Made by a program: the position numbers and the translations under genes. Shown one piece after another: positions 52,173 to 60,536 of a DNA stretch of 64,000 nucleotides. This DNA is from Kiloniella majae (GTDB lineage: Bacteria; Pseudomonadota; Alphaproteobacteria; Kiloniellales; Kiloniellaceae), in contig NZ_MTSZ01000009.1 of assembly GCF_002118315.1 (NCBI RefSeq), forward strand, positions 1-64,000. Reading direction: 5' to 3'. The notes below the pieces were generated by a model. That model worked only from the letters and a program-made list of their open reading frames with translations, was not told the DNA's origin and made no database searches. The number at the start of each line of letters is the position of its first letter. Position 1 is the first letter of the stretch.

Positions 52173-53009
52173 ATGATTAACCGGTCTGTTTTTCGGGCGT
52201 TATGTCTTGCTTCGGTATTGTTAATAGGGGGATTTGGTTCAACCCTGTATGCCGATGAAGCTAAGAGCGAAATTACACTTGCATCAACAACATCAACTCA
52301 AAACTCAGGTTTGTTTGATTATCTTCTGCCGCTTTTTAAGAAGCAGACAGGTGTTGAGGTCCATGTTGTTGCTGTAGGGACAGGCGCTGCCCTTAAGCTT
52401 GCTCGTAATGGAGATGCTGACGTTCTGATGGTGCATCACAAAACCTCTGAAGAGAAATTTGTTTCAGATGGCTATGGCGTGGAGCGTTTTGACGTAATGT
52501 ACAATGATTTTGTTCTTGTCGGACCTGATAGTGATCCGGCTGAAGTCAAAGGAACACAAACAATCGCCGAGGCGCTAAATAAGATTAAAACCAAGCAAGC
52601 GATCTTCCTTTCCCGTGGTGATGACAGTGGCACCAATAAGAGAGAGTTAGAGCTTTGGAAAGCCAGCGGGAGTAATCCAAAGTCAGCTTCGGGTGACTGG
52701 TATCGTGAAACCGGATCCGGTATGGGCGCAACATTAAACACGACGGTGGCGATGCAGGGTTATACACTTACCGACAGGGCGACCTGGATCAGTTATAAAA
52801 ACAAACAAAATATGGAAATTCTTTTCGAGGGCGATAAGCGCCTTTTCAATCAATACGGCGTTATTGTCGTTAACCCAGAAAAGTTTCCACATGTAAAAAT
52901 CAAGCCTGCGGAAACCTTTGTGAACTGGATAGTATCTTCAAAAGGACAAAAAGCCATTGCGGGCTATAAACTATCCGGAGAACAGTTGTTTATTCCTAAT
53001 GCAGAATAA
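52173..53009 (+). CDS. tupA: tungstate ABC transporter substrate-binding protein
   Basis: Periplasmic tungstate receptor. The 278-residue precursor has a signal peptide (NRSVFRALCLASVLLIGGFG, cleavage near LYA-DEA). The oxyanion-binding motif TTSTQNSGLFDYLLP (about 38-52), VGTGAALKLARNGDADVLMV, FLSRGDDSGTNKRELELW and TGSGMGATLNTT are typical for TupA. Its presence suggests that the cell makes tungsten or molybdenum enzymes such as formate dehydrogenase; none is in the window. A strong terminator follows. Confidence 0.93.
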   Translation: MINRSVFRALCLASVLLIGGFGSTLYADEAKSEITLASTTSTQNSGLFDYLLPLFKKQTGVEVHVVAVGTGAALKLARNGDADVLMVHHKTSEEKFVSDGYGVERFDVMYNDFVLVGPDSDPAEVKGTQTIAEALNKIKTKQAIFLSRGDDSGTNKRELELWKASGSNPKSASGDWYRETGSGMGATLNTTVAMQGYTLTDRATWISYKNKQNMEILFEGDKRLFNQYGVIVVNPEKFPHVKIKPAETFVNWIVSSKGQKAIAGYKLSGEQLFIPNAE

Positions 53010-53033
53010 GTAAAGTTTTTAAAAGACGTAGAG

Positions 53034-53063
53034 GAGGGAGCCTTATAGGCTCCCTCTTTTTTT
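53034..53063 (+). terminator. intrinsic terminator of tupBCA
   Basis: GAGGGAGCC (53034-53042) pairs with GGCTCCCTC (53048-53056) around TTATA, followed by seven T. It lies 24 nt after tupA and next to the end of the convergent DUF411 gene. Confidence 0.9.
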
Positions 53064-53496
53064 ATTCGATCGCATAGAGAGTAATCGAATAAATTCTAAA
53101 TGGTTCTTCCTTCTCAATTCCCATCTCCATACCAGGTGAGCCCATTGGCATCCCAGGTAAGAAAATACCCTTTACATCAGGTTTTTCCGATAGAAATTTA
53201 TCTACAATATCGATGGGAACATGCCCTTCGATGACATAACCGTTGATTAATGTTGTGTGGGAAGAGGACATTTCACCTGTAATGCCATAAGACTTTTTAA
53301 TCAGCGACATTTTTTCCGTCGGAACTTCTTTAACCTTGTAATCATTTTGGCGAAGATGCTCGGCATAGGCGCTGCAACATCCGCATTGCGGGTTTTTAAA
53401 AAGGGTGGCTTCAGTTTCACCAGCATGGGTGTGAATTGGCAAAATCTGGACAAGCATAGTGGCTGCGATTGTTGCCAAAGGGATAAAAGATCTCAT
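53062..53496 (-). CDS. DUF411 exported metal-binding protein
   Basis: A small periplasmic protein of the DUF411 family, often near copper-resistance genes. The 144-residue precursor has a signal peptide (MRSFIPLATIAATMLVQIL, cleavage after HA-G near 26). The mature part has the family Cys motif PQCGCCSAYAEHLR (about 37-50), VIEGHVPIDIVDKFL, and a Met-rich stretch LPGMPMGSPGMEMG. Cys and Met clusters suit copper(I) binding. It lies next to another small Cys-rich exported protein on the same strand (50 nt upstream), so the two may act together. Confidence 0.85.
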   Translation of the reverse strand: MRSFIPLATIAATMLVQILPIHTHAGETEATLFKNPQCGCCSAYAEHLRQNDYKVKEVPTEKMSLIKKSYGITGEMSSSHTTLINGYVIEGHVPIDIVDKFLSEKPDVKGIFLPGMPMGSPGMEMGIEKEEPFRIYSITLYAIE

Positions 53497-53545
53497 TTTA
53501 TGATCCTAGTGTATCTGTATTGTTATGATTTATAGATGTTTAATT

Positions 53546-53902
53546 TTACAGATTTATAGGGGGAGAAATCTCAACGGCAGGGGATAAGCCGACACATCGT
53601 TCTAGGTGAGGGCGGGCACCATCTGAGCGGAAACATTCATTTCTGAATGTAGTTTCAACGAGTATCGCAGGTGTCATTGATAGGCAGAAATTTTGGCAGA
53701 TAACAGTGTTGGAATGCTCAACACATTCTTGGCAGCTTTCGATATCCGGAGCCATATCTTGTGCGTGAGATATGTTCTGAACAAACGTAACAATTATATT
53801 AAGGTCGTTTAACTCAAGCGCATGCTGATTGGCCTGAGCGAGTGGAGTGAAAAGCGCACTGAAGCTAAAGATCAAACAAATTATGGTATGCCAGTGTTTC
53901 AT
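53546..53902 (-). CDS. small Cys-rich exported protein of unknown function
   Basis: No family recognised. The 118-residue precursor has a signal peptide (MKHWHTIICLIFSFSALF, cleavage after AQA). The mature part holds six Cys (SCQEC, VICQNFC, NECF, ERC) and could be disulfide-bonded or bind metal. The ATG at 53902 has AGG just upstream; a longer frame exists but lacks a signal-peptide start. It precedes the DUF411 gene by 50 nt on the same strand, so a shared role in copper handling is possible but inferred only from context. Confidence 0.6.
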   Translation of the reverse strand: MKHWHTIICLIFSFSALFTPLAQANQHALELNDLNIIVTFVQNISHAQDMAPDIESCQECVEHSNTVICQNFCLSMTPAILVETTFRNECFRSDGARPHLERCVGLSPAVEISPPINL

Positions 53903-53975
53903 GAACCTAAAGTAGCCAGATCTATGGGGAACTGTCGAGCACCATTTTTGTCGCACGTATAAAAGTCGTAAGTAT

Positions 53976-54010
53976 AAAAAAGGGTGTCATGAAAAACATG
54001 ACACCCTTTT
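53976..54010 (-). terminator. intrinsic terminator after the SerC-SerA-like fusion gene
   Basis: AAAAGGGTGTCATG (53978-53991) and CATGACACCCTTTT (53997-54010) are perfectly complementary (14 bp, AAAAA loop). On the minus strand a T-run follows. It lies 22 nt beyond the fusion gene stop. Confidence 0.9.
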
Positions 54011-54031
54011 CCGTTTATTGCTGTTATGGGC

Positions 54032-57007
54032 TTAGCCGTATGGTCCTTTCAGACCAAGCTGCTCAACAAGCGTTATGTACTTGTTAGACTGCAGCGTTAG
54101 TTGAGCACCGTAGCGATCAATCAGTTCCTGACGGCGTGCAGCGTCTTTCGTGACAGACAGAGCCCCCCAAATTGCGGCCATATCTTCGGTGAGTTTGCGA
54201 AGTTCAGCAGCAGTTTTGTCTTCTGAAGCAACAGAAGCCAGTGCATTTGAGGTCACTTTACCAACACCGTTAACGGTTGTTGCGCCTGCATCTGTGTACC
54301 CGGCTGGAAGATCGCCTTTCAGGTTCATGATAGACTTGTACTGGATTGCATCGAAGATCTGATCAACAGCTTGTTTAGCCCCTTGAACACGGGACACATG
54401 TTCAGTATCTGCCGCAGCATGAGGCAGAAGCTCTAGCTTGTCAGCAAGACGATCAACAAGTGTCAGGTAAGGAACCATTGGTCCACTTAGTTCGCCTGTT
54501 TCAGTATTCTTGAAAAGATCTGCGTCAATAGCAGCGTAGGCAACTTTACCGCTTGTAAGTGCTGCATCAATGGCATCGATGTTGATCACTTCCCCACGGT
54601 CATAATTAACAACGATTGCACCATCATTTAGAGCGTTAAGTACGCCTTCGTTGACCAGGCTATCATTGGCAAACTTGCCTGTTTCAGCATTAAAAGCACC
54701 CAGACCAGTATGTGGGCTGATCACATCAGCGCCTTTTGCTGCTTCTTCAGGCGTTTCTGCGTAGATGAAACCTTCTGATTCAATCCATGCCTTGTGACGG
54801 GCACGGGCATAGATGGAAACTTCCATGCCAAAGGCTTTACCTAGATTTGCAACTTCACGACCGATGTTGCCATAGCCGATCACAGCAAGTTTTTTGCCTT
54901 CAAGCTTTTCAGTCGGGAATTTACACAGGTCTTTACCAGTATCAAAATCACCCGCACAGACAAGCTTGTGCATTTCTTCGACAGGCAGGTCAGGAGTTAC
55001 TTTTAGAAGGGCTTTCATAGCCATCTGTGCTGTTGCACGGCTGTTAAAGCTTGGCGTGTTCATGAGGGCGGCTTCACCACCATCACCATTACCGCCGCCC
55101 CATGAATCAGAACCCATGTTACCGGTTCCTGCACCAATACGGACACCACCGTGTTTGAATGCAGAAGCCTTTGGCAGGAAGGTCGCCGCAACAATAGTTG
55201 CGTCATATTGGCCTTCGTCGGTTTGCGGCAAAAGCTCTTCTTCGGTACTCAGGTTTGGCTGGTATGAGAAGTGTAGTTTGCCGGTTTCGAGATTTGCATC
55301 ATCTGCAATCGGGCCTTCGTGGAAAACACCACCCTTTGACTCGATATAGGCACGAACCTCTGAATGGTCAGGATTGCCATTTGCATCGAATTTTAATCCG
55401 ACAAGATCGGCAACAAGCACTTTGTACGCTTTGTTCTGATCATCCTGACGAACTTTACCTGATGCATCATTTGCAGATGCTTCAAAAGTTACGCCTTCTT
55501 TTGCCAGAAGTTCTTCAAGCACGACAATTTTTGCGCGGTGATAGGCGTATTCCAGATTTTCCAGAAGAGCAATAACGTCTTCTACAGGGCGTAGACCGCC
55601 AATCCAGGCGCGGTAGTCGCCAGGTGTACCTGGGAAAGCATTGACATAACGTGCAACATCCAACCCTTTTTCATGATGACCATTCGGATGCGTTAGGCCT
55701 TCGTAGCCGAGCAACTGTTTGGATTTAGCAATGATGTCTGCGTGGATTGCAGGATCTGTGTTTACACCTTCTGTTACCTTGAGCAAGGTCACAGCAGCAC
55801 CACGGTTATCTGCATCCGTAACACCCAGTTCTAGTGTCGGGTTGGTTGCAATCCAGTCGTTGGCTGTTTGGCGATTTTTGATCGAACGTTTGTTCAGATC
55901 ACGTGCTGAGCCGATTGATTTTTCTGCGCGCAGAAGGCCAAAAGTTGTTTCAGCAAAAGCAAGGGTTGAGAAGGTATTGATGATACCGCCAAGCATCTTG
56001 TGTTCAGCAGGATCGTAAATTGGACCAAGTTCCCAGGTTTTTTCGCTGCTCATTGGCTCTTTTGGGTCCGCAGGAACAGCGATTTTCAGCTGACGCGGGA
56101 TCGCCCAGGCAGGGTCTTTCTGGTTCTGGTTCATCAAAACCAGTGCTTCTGGTGTGTAGGAAGCAATGAAATAACCTGAAATACCACCGATTGCCTTTTG
56201 GAATGGCATGAACATACAGCATTTGTCCATAACCTCGAGAACAACATTCTCGGACCATGGCATTGCGCCCAGCATGGATGTACTGTCAATAATGGCGTGG
56301 TGTTCTGTGGGGTCCGCGTCGATCCACTTTAGAAGTTCGATGATTTCGGACTCTTTATAGGTCGTTGCACCGGTTGTTTCGTGACCAACACCAACAAAGA
56401 GCTTGATGCCCATAGAGCTTAGCTCGGCAGCAGTCGGTATTGCGCCTTCGCCTTCGGAGTAGTGAATGCGTTCGATATCACCATTTGCAGCGAACTTCTG
56501 CATTTCCATAATCTGGGAACCCCAGGATTGACGGAAGAAACCACCTGCTTTGCCTTCGGCTGATTCAGGTTTTGGGGTATCGACATAGATTTTTTGATCA
56601 GGGTTGTTTGCATTCATCAGGTGAAGAATGGAAACGGTAAAGCCACTGTGACCACCACCAAGGCCGATAGCCATTTTATTCTTTTTAGGGAATTCAAAGT
56701 AACGGTGAATTTCACGGGCCATATCCAGTAGAACTTTATCAGCTGGATAGCCACGGTGCATGCTGCGACCGATTTCAGCAGTTGTAAAACTACCAATGCG
56801 ATTGCCGCGGTCATCTACTTTGGCATAATTTTCTTCAAGCCATGCATCAAATTGGAAGCGCAGGCGACGCCCGTCAACTTCATCAGATGTCATATCTGTA
56901 ATGGGGCCTACGCCAAAGAACTGGTTAGACGTTCTTGTTGGAGCACCTTTTGCGGTGACTGCCAAGGACGCATCGCGTTGTGCCTTTAGGTCATCAATCG
57001 ATACCAT
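54032..57007 (-). CDS. large fusion: SerC-like aminotransferase plus SerA-like dehydrogenase
   Basis: The 991-residue protein appears to join two serine-biosynthesis enzymes. Residues about 1-500 look like a class V (SerC-type) aminotransferase: SNQFFGVGPITDMT at the start, GLGGGHSGFTV, GHETTGATT, IIDSTSMLGAMP and the likely PLP lysine Lys271 in PFQKAIGGISGYF. Residues about 525-900 look like a D-2-hydroxyacid dehydrogenase (SerA-type): NTPSFNSRATAQMAM, Rossmann GYGNIG at 711-716, catalytic-type Arg804 (YDRGEVINIDAID) and His863 (LPHAAADTEHV). Residues 900-991 form a helical tail. SerA makes 3-phosphohydroxypyruvate, which SerC transaminates, so channeling is possible. Substrates are inferred; the SerB partner is not in the window. 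Confidence 0.72.
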   Translation of the reverse strand: MVSIDDLKAQRDASLAVTAKGAPTRTSNQFFGVGPITDMTSDEVDGRRLRFQFDAWLEENYAKVDDRGNRIGSFTTAEIGRSMHRGYPADKVLLDMAREIHRYFEFPKKNKMAIGLGGGHSGFTVSILHLMNANNPDQKIYVDTPKPESAEGKAGGFFRQSWGSQIMEMQKFAANGDIERIHYSEGEGAIPTAAELSSMGIKLFVGVGHETTGATTYKESEIIELLKWIDADPTEHHAIIDSTSMLGAMPWSENVVLEVMDKCCMFMPFQKAIGGISGYFIASYTPEALVLMNQNQKDPAWAIPRQLKIAVPADPKEPMSSEKTWELGPIYDPAEHKMLGGIINTFSTLAFAETTFGLLRAEKSIGSARDLNKRSIKNRQTANDWIATNPTLELGVTDADNRGAAVTLLKVTEGVNTDPAIHADIIAKSKQLLGYEGLTHPNGHHEKGLDVARYVNAFPGTPGDYRAWIGGLRPVEDVIALLENLEYAYHRAKIVVLEELLAKEGVTFEASANDASGKVRQDDQNKAYKVLVADLVGLKFDANGNPDHSEVRAYIESKGGVFHEGPIADDANLETGKLHFSYQPNLSTEEELLPQTDEGQYDATIVAATFLPKASAFKHGGVRIGAGTGNMGSDSWGGGNGDGGEAALMNTPSFNSRATAQMAMKALLKVTPDLPVEEMHKLVCAGDFDTGKDLCKFPTEKLEGKKLAVIGYGNIGREVANLGKAFGMEVSIYARARHKAWIESEGFIYAETPEEAAKGADVISPHTGLGAFNAETGKFANDSLVNEGVLNALNDGAIVVNYDRGEVINIDAIDAALTSGKVAYAAIDADLFKNTETGELSGPMVPYLTLVDRLADKLELLPHAAADTEHVSRVQGAKQAVDQIFDAIQYKSIMNLKGDLPAGYTDAGATTVNGVGKVTSNALASVASEDKTAAELRKLTEDMAAIWGALSVTKDAARRQELIDRYGAQLTLQSNKYITLVEQLGLKGPYG

Positions 57008-57503
57008 GATATTAAATTCCCTGTGTTACTCAATAGTGATGGCCTGCTGGGCGTGGTGAATGCACACGATCTATCGATTGTTGTCAATCTTAAGAAATAG
57101 GCTTAATTGGAATAATCCAGAGCCTAAAATGTAATTTGGTGTTCAATTACCAGCCAATTGCAGCACAAAATTTCAAAATTTTGCATTCCATGTGCTGTAT
57201 ATCCTCCCTGTAAATCAGGGGTATGCCGATCAGCGCAGCTAAATGTGGTAAATACGACCACTTGCTGTTTCGCTTGTGAGTATAGCAGGGTTTGATAGGC
57301 AAATCCTACTAAATGATTTGAGAAAACAGATAGGATCTGGGTGGGGTGACCTTCTTCTTTCAAAAGGCAAAAGCCAAAGAGCTATGTTGTTTTTATAGCT
57401 ATTGATCTGAAAACAGCTCTGAATTTCACTTCGGAGCTGTTTTATAATTATTGGAGTAAGGAATATCAGAAACACAAAACCGATGACAGTATTGTTTAAT
57501 TAT
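57008..57503. other. 496-nt gap upstream of the fusion gene
   Basis: No convincing gene. Minus-strand frames of 78 and 79 codons exist but lack ribosome sites and recognisable sequence. A TTGACA hexamer on the minus strand (near 57080) could be the fusion-gene promoter. The right part holds the terminator at 57405-57446. The middle (57124-57400) is not explained and could hold an RNA leader or a decayed gene. Confidence 0.4.
57405..57446 (-). terminator. intrinsic terminator of fumarylacetoacetase/VOC operon
   Basis: AAAACAGCTCTGAA (57410-57423) pairs with TTCGGAGCTGTTTT (57430-57443), one wobble, with A- and T-runs on both sides, so it works in both directions. It lies about 60 nt beyond the stop of the fumarylacetoacetase gene. 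Confidence 0.8.
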
Positions 57504-58523
57504 TTAAGGCGTAGAGTATTCCACTATTTTCTGATCAATTTTCCCAAAGATTGATTGACCTTCTTTATCCAGCATTTCTATCGAAATAGTGTCACCAAAC
57601 TTCATAAAAGGTGTTTGAGGAGATCCTGAATTAATTGTTTCAATCATACGGACTTCTGCAATACAGGAATAACCTACGCCACCATCATTAACATGTTTAC
57701 CTGGTCCACCATTCAGTTTATTGGAAACAGTTCCTGATCCGACAATTGTTCCGGCCCCTAGCGGACGAGTTTTTGCCGCATGAGAAACGATCGTTGGAAA
57801 ATCAAATGTCATATCTTCGCCAGCTTCTGGTTTTCCGAAAAGCTCACCGTTTAGTGTCGAGAGTAGGGGCAGATGTACCTTGCCGTTTTTCCATGCTGAT
57901 CCTAGTTCGTCAGATGTTATAGCGACAGGGGAAAAGGCACTGGACGGTTTGGATTGAAAAAAGCCGAAGCCTTTTGCCAATTCTGCAGGAATTAACCCGC
58001 GCAGTGAGACATCGTTGACCAACATCAAAAGCTTGATGTGATCTGCGGCTTTTTCAGGGGATGTGCCCATAGGCATGTCGTTGGTGATTACAGCAATCTC
58101 TGCTTCAAAATCAATGCCCCAACTTTCTGATCCCAAAGGAATATCGTCTCTTGGACCAATAAAGCTGTCCGAGCCCCCTTGATACATCAAGGGATCTGTC
58201 CAGAAGCTATCCGGTAATTCGGCGCCTCTTGCTTTTCGGACAAGCTCAACATGATTTACATAAGCAGAACCGTCTGCCCACTGATAAGACCGTGGAAGAG
58301 GGGATGCACATGCAGGTTCTTCAAAGTCAAAACTATCTGCCAGATCTCCACTATTAAGAGATTGATAAAGCCTTTCCAGTTGAGGAGAGACATTATCCCA
58401 ATCGTCCAATGCTGATTGTAAAGTTGGGGCAACTTTTGTTGCCTTTACACACTTTTTCAGGTCGCGACTGACAACAACAAGTTCACCATCTCTGGTGCTA
58501 TTTTTATAGGTAGCGAGTTTCAT
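57504..58523 (-). CDS. fumarylacetoacetate hydrolase family protein
   Basis: Probably splits fumarylacetoacetate to fumarate and acetoacetate at the end of tyrosine/homogentisate degradation. The 339-residue protein starts MKLATYKNSTRDGELVVVS, typical of the proteobacterial type. Metal and catalytic positions are visible: GIDFEAEIAVITND (two Glu), LLMLVNDVSLRG (Asp), FFQSKPSSAFSPVA and GAGTIVGSGTVSNK. A VOC-fold gene lies 37 nt upstream on the same strand and probably forms one operon. Homogentisate dioxygenase and maleylacetoacetate isomerase are not in the window, so the substrate is not certain. Confidence 0.87.
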   Translation of the reverse strand: MKLATYKNSTRDGELVVVSRDLKKCVKATKVAPTLQSALDDWDNVSPQLERLYQSLNSGDLADSFDFEEPACASPLPRSYQWADGSAYVNHVELVRKARGAELPDSFWTDPLMYQGGSDSFIGPRDDIPLGSESWGIDFEAEIAVITNDMPMGTSPEKAADHIKLLMLVNDVSLRGLIPAELAKGFGFFQSKPSSAFSPVAITSDELGSAWKNGKVHLPLLSTLNGELFGKPEAGEDMTFDFPTIVSHAAKTRPLGAGTIVGSGTVSNKLNGGPGKHVNDGGVGYSCIAEVRMIETINSGSPQTPFMKFGDTISIEMLDKEGQSIFGKIDQKIVEYSTP

Positions 58524-58560
58524 TTTATTAACCGATACTTATGAGGCTATTAACCGTAAT

Positions 58561-59097
58561 TTATGAGGAAAGTTCTTTTTGATGCATCCAGTCAGCATGC
58601 TTGGGGGCTTTTTTGGTTTTGGACCAATCTTCGAGCATTTGCCATTTTACATCGTCGAGCTTTTTACTCATATCCGGTGTTGCTGTATTAACCGCCAATT
58701 CAATACGATGACCACTTGGGTCAAAAAAGTATATGGATTGGAAGAGGGTGTGATCTGTTGGTCCTAATACATCAATACCATCCGCTTCGAGTTTGTCTTT
58801 TACGGCCAGCATTTCATCCATTGTAGCCACGGACAGTGCTAAATGTTGCACCCACTCTGGCGTATTCGGATCTTTGCCCATGGGCGGGGAATTCGGAATT
58901 TCGAAAAAGGCCAAGATAGAACCTTTCCCCGCATCCAGGAAGATATGCATGTAAGGGTCCGGGGCTTTTGTGGAAGGGACCTCGTTTTCAGCAATTGCGA
59001 GGATAAAATCCATATTGAGGTATTTTCCATACCATTCAACTGTTTCTTTGGCATCTTTACATCTGTAAGCGACGTGATGGATTTGTTCTATTTTCAT
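58561..59097 (-). CDS. VOC-family protein, possible dioxygenase or lyase
   Basis: A 178-residue vicinal-oxygen-chelate protein with both halves of the fold: IEQIHHVAYRCKDAKETVEW with the first metal His (HH), HLALSVATMDEM with the second His, and SIYFFDPSGHRIELAVNT with the Glu ligand. A full 2-His-1-Glu site is therefore visible, in contrast to the VOC protein at 7792. The ATG at 59097 has GAGG 7 nt upstream; 22 residues of upstream open frame are probably not translated. Linked with fumarylacetoacetase, so a role in aromatic catabolism is likely but the substrate is unknown. Confidence 0.83.
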   Translation of the reverse strand: MKIEQIHHVAYRCKDAKETVEWYGKYLNMDFILAIAENEVPSTKAPDPYMHIFLDAGKGSILAFFEIPNSPPMGKDPNTPEWVQHLALSVATMDEMLAVKDKLEADGIDVLGPTDHTLFQSIYFFDPSGHRIELAVNTATPDMSKKLDDVKWQMLEDWSKTKKAPKHADWMHQKELSS

Positions 59098-59361
59098 GTC
59101 TAAGCCTCGCATCGTTCTTGGTATCGATTTGGTCAGTTCAGGAAACTGATTCCTAGAATTCACTTTGAGAATAGGAGAAAGAATGTCGCCATCTTCTCAG
59201 CCTTGTATCTTGATATGTAATATTAGTTGCAAATGAAACTAATGCAAGTTTAAACGAAAAAGAAGGATTTTTTGAAGGTAATATCAATTAGTAATTTAAT
59301 TAATAAATTCAATTTATTGCATTAATATCAATAGCTTTTTTGATGTATGGCATTTAAATTG

Positions 59362-60357
59362 TTAAGAAATAATGCGGCGACTTGTTTTTGGTGCTTGTCC
59401 AAAACGGTTGCGATAGCTTCTGGCAAAAGATGTTGCCGAATTAAAGCCACAGCGTACAGCGATGTCGAGAATAGACAGGTCTGTTTGTTTCAGTAATCTT
59501 TGCGCAATATCCAAGCGGTGATTTCTGTAATAGGTAGCTGGTGACGTCTTTAAATGTTTCTTGAAAAGTCGTTCAAGCTCTCTGACGGTAGAACCGATCT
59601 GATGTGCAAGTTCTGTTATAAGGAGTGGCGTTTCGATGGTTGCCTCCATCGTTTCTATTGCTTTGGTCAGAACTTTATTATTTCGGATCTGCGGGTTATT
59701 AGAAATCAGTCGTTGTGGATTGTTTCCTTCTCGAAACCTTTGATAAATAAATATATCTGCAACATCCGTGGATAATTTCAAACCATGTTGAACCCTGATG
59801 AGTTGTAACATCATGTCCAGACTGGTTGTGCCCCCGCCTGATGTGAACCGGTTACGATCAACAATATAAAGATCCAATTCTGCCTGTACATTAGGATAGG
59901 TCTCGGTAAAGCTTTCAAAGTTCTCCCAGTGTACAGTCGCTTTATAGCCGTCGAGAAGGCCGGCTTTAGCCAGAATTTCGCTTCCTGCATCCATGCCGCC
60001 AAATTCGGTACCTTTTGAGCGAAGTCTTCGTAGAATTGCAGCTAATTTTTTTGTATTGCTCTCTTCCACATCATAACTGGCGCAAACGATCAAGACAGGA
60101 ATGCTGTCGTCTAACGCAATTTCAGCATCAACATTAATGTCCATGCCGTTACTGGCGCGTACTGTTGAGCCATGAATGGAATATAACTTCCATTCATATA
60201 TCTTTTCGCCAACTTTGAAATTGGCAGCACGCAAGGGTTCCAAAGCTGAGGAAAAACAAAGCATGGAAAAACCCGGTACAAGCAAAAACGCTATTTTTTG
60301 GGGCTTAGATTCTGCTTCTTTTCCAAATAGATACATCTTGGTGTTCTCATTTTTCAA
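59362..60357 (-). CDS. GlxA-family AraC-type regulator, CdhR-like
   Basis: Probable activator of the carnitine genes on the other strand. The 331-residue protein has an N-terminal DJ-1/PfpI-like amidotransferase domain (about 18-190: IAFLLVPGFSMLCFSSALEP, VLIVCASYDVEE with a Cys at the nucleophile elbow, GGGTTSLDMMLQLI) and a C-terminal AraC helix-turn-helix (about 235-328: LITELAHQIGSTVRELERLF, then SILDIAVRCGFNSATSFARS). In Pseudomonas the regulator CdhR has this architecture. It is divergent from the BKACE gene with about 180 nt between. Confidence 0.88.
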   Translation of the reverse strand: MKNENTKMYLFGKEAESKPQKIAFLLVPGFSMLCFSSALEPLRAANFKVGEKIYEWKLYSIHGSTVRASNGMDINVDAEIALDDSIPVLIVCASYDVEESNTKKLAAILRRLRSKGTEFGGMDAGSEILAKAGLLDGYKATVHWENFESFTETYPNVQAELDLYIVDRNRFTSGGGTTSLDMMLQLIRVQHGLKLSTDVADIFIYQRFREGNNPQRLISNNPQIRNNKVLTKAIETMEATIETPLLITELAHQIGSTVRELERLFKKHLKTSPATYYRNHRLDIAQRLLKQTDLSILDIAVRCGFNSATSFARSYRNRFGQAPKTSRRIIS

Positions 60358-60536
60358 GCATGGCGCTGAGTAAAATGTTTCATAATTAGTGCAAAATGTA
60401 AATTGAGGAAAAGAAATAGATTTAAACTAAGAGAAAATAAAAGAGGTCATTTTTCGAAGAAGTGTTCTCTTAAAAATAAAACCAAAGATGGGCTGGCGCC
60501 CCAAAAAATTGGATGGACGCCAAAGAGGGAATTATT

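Noticed and set aside
57124-57475. Two minus-strand frames of 79 and 78 codons in the gap before the fusion gene
   Set aside because: No ribosome site, no signal or domain pattern and overlap with a terminator; they do not justify a gene call.
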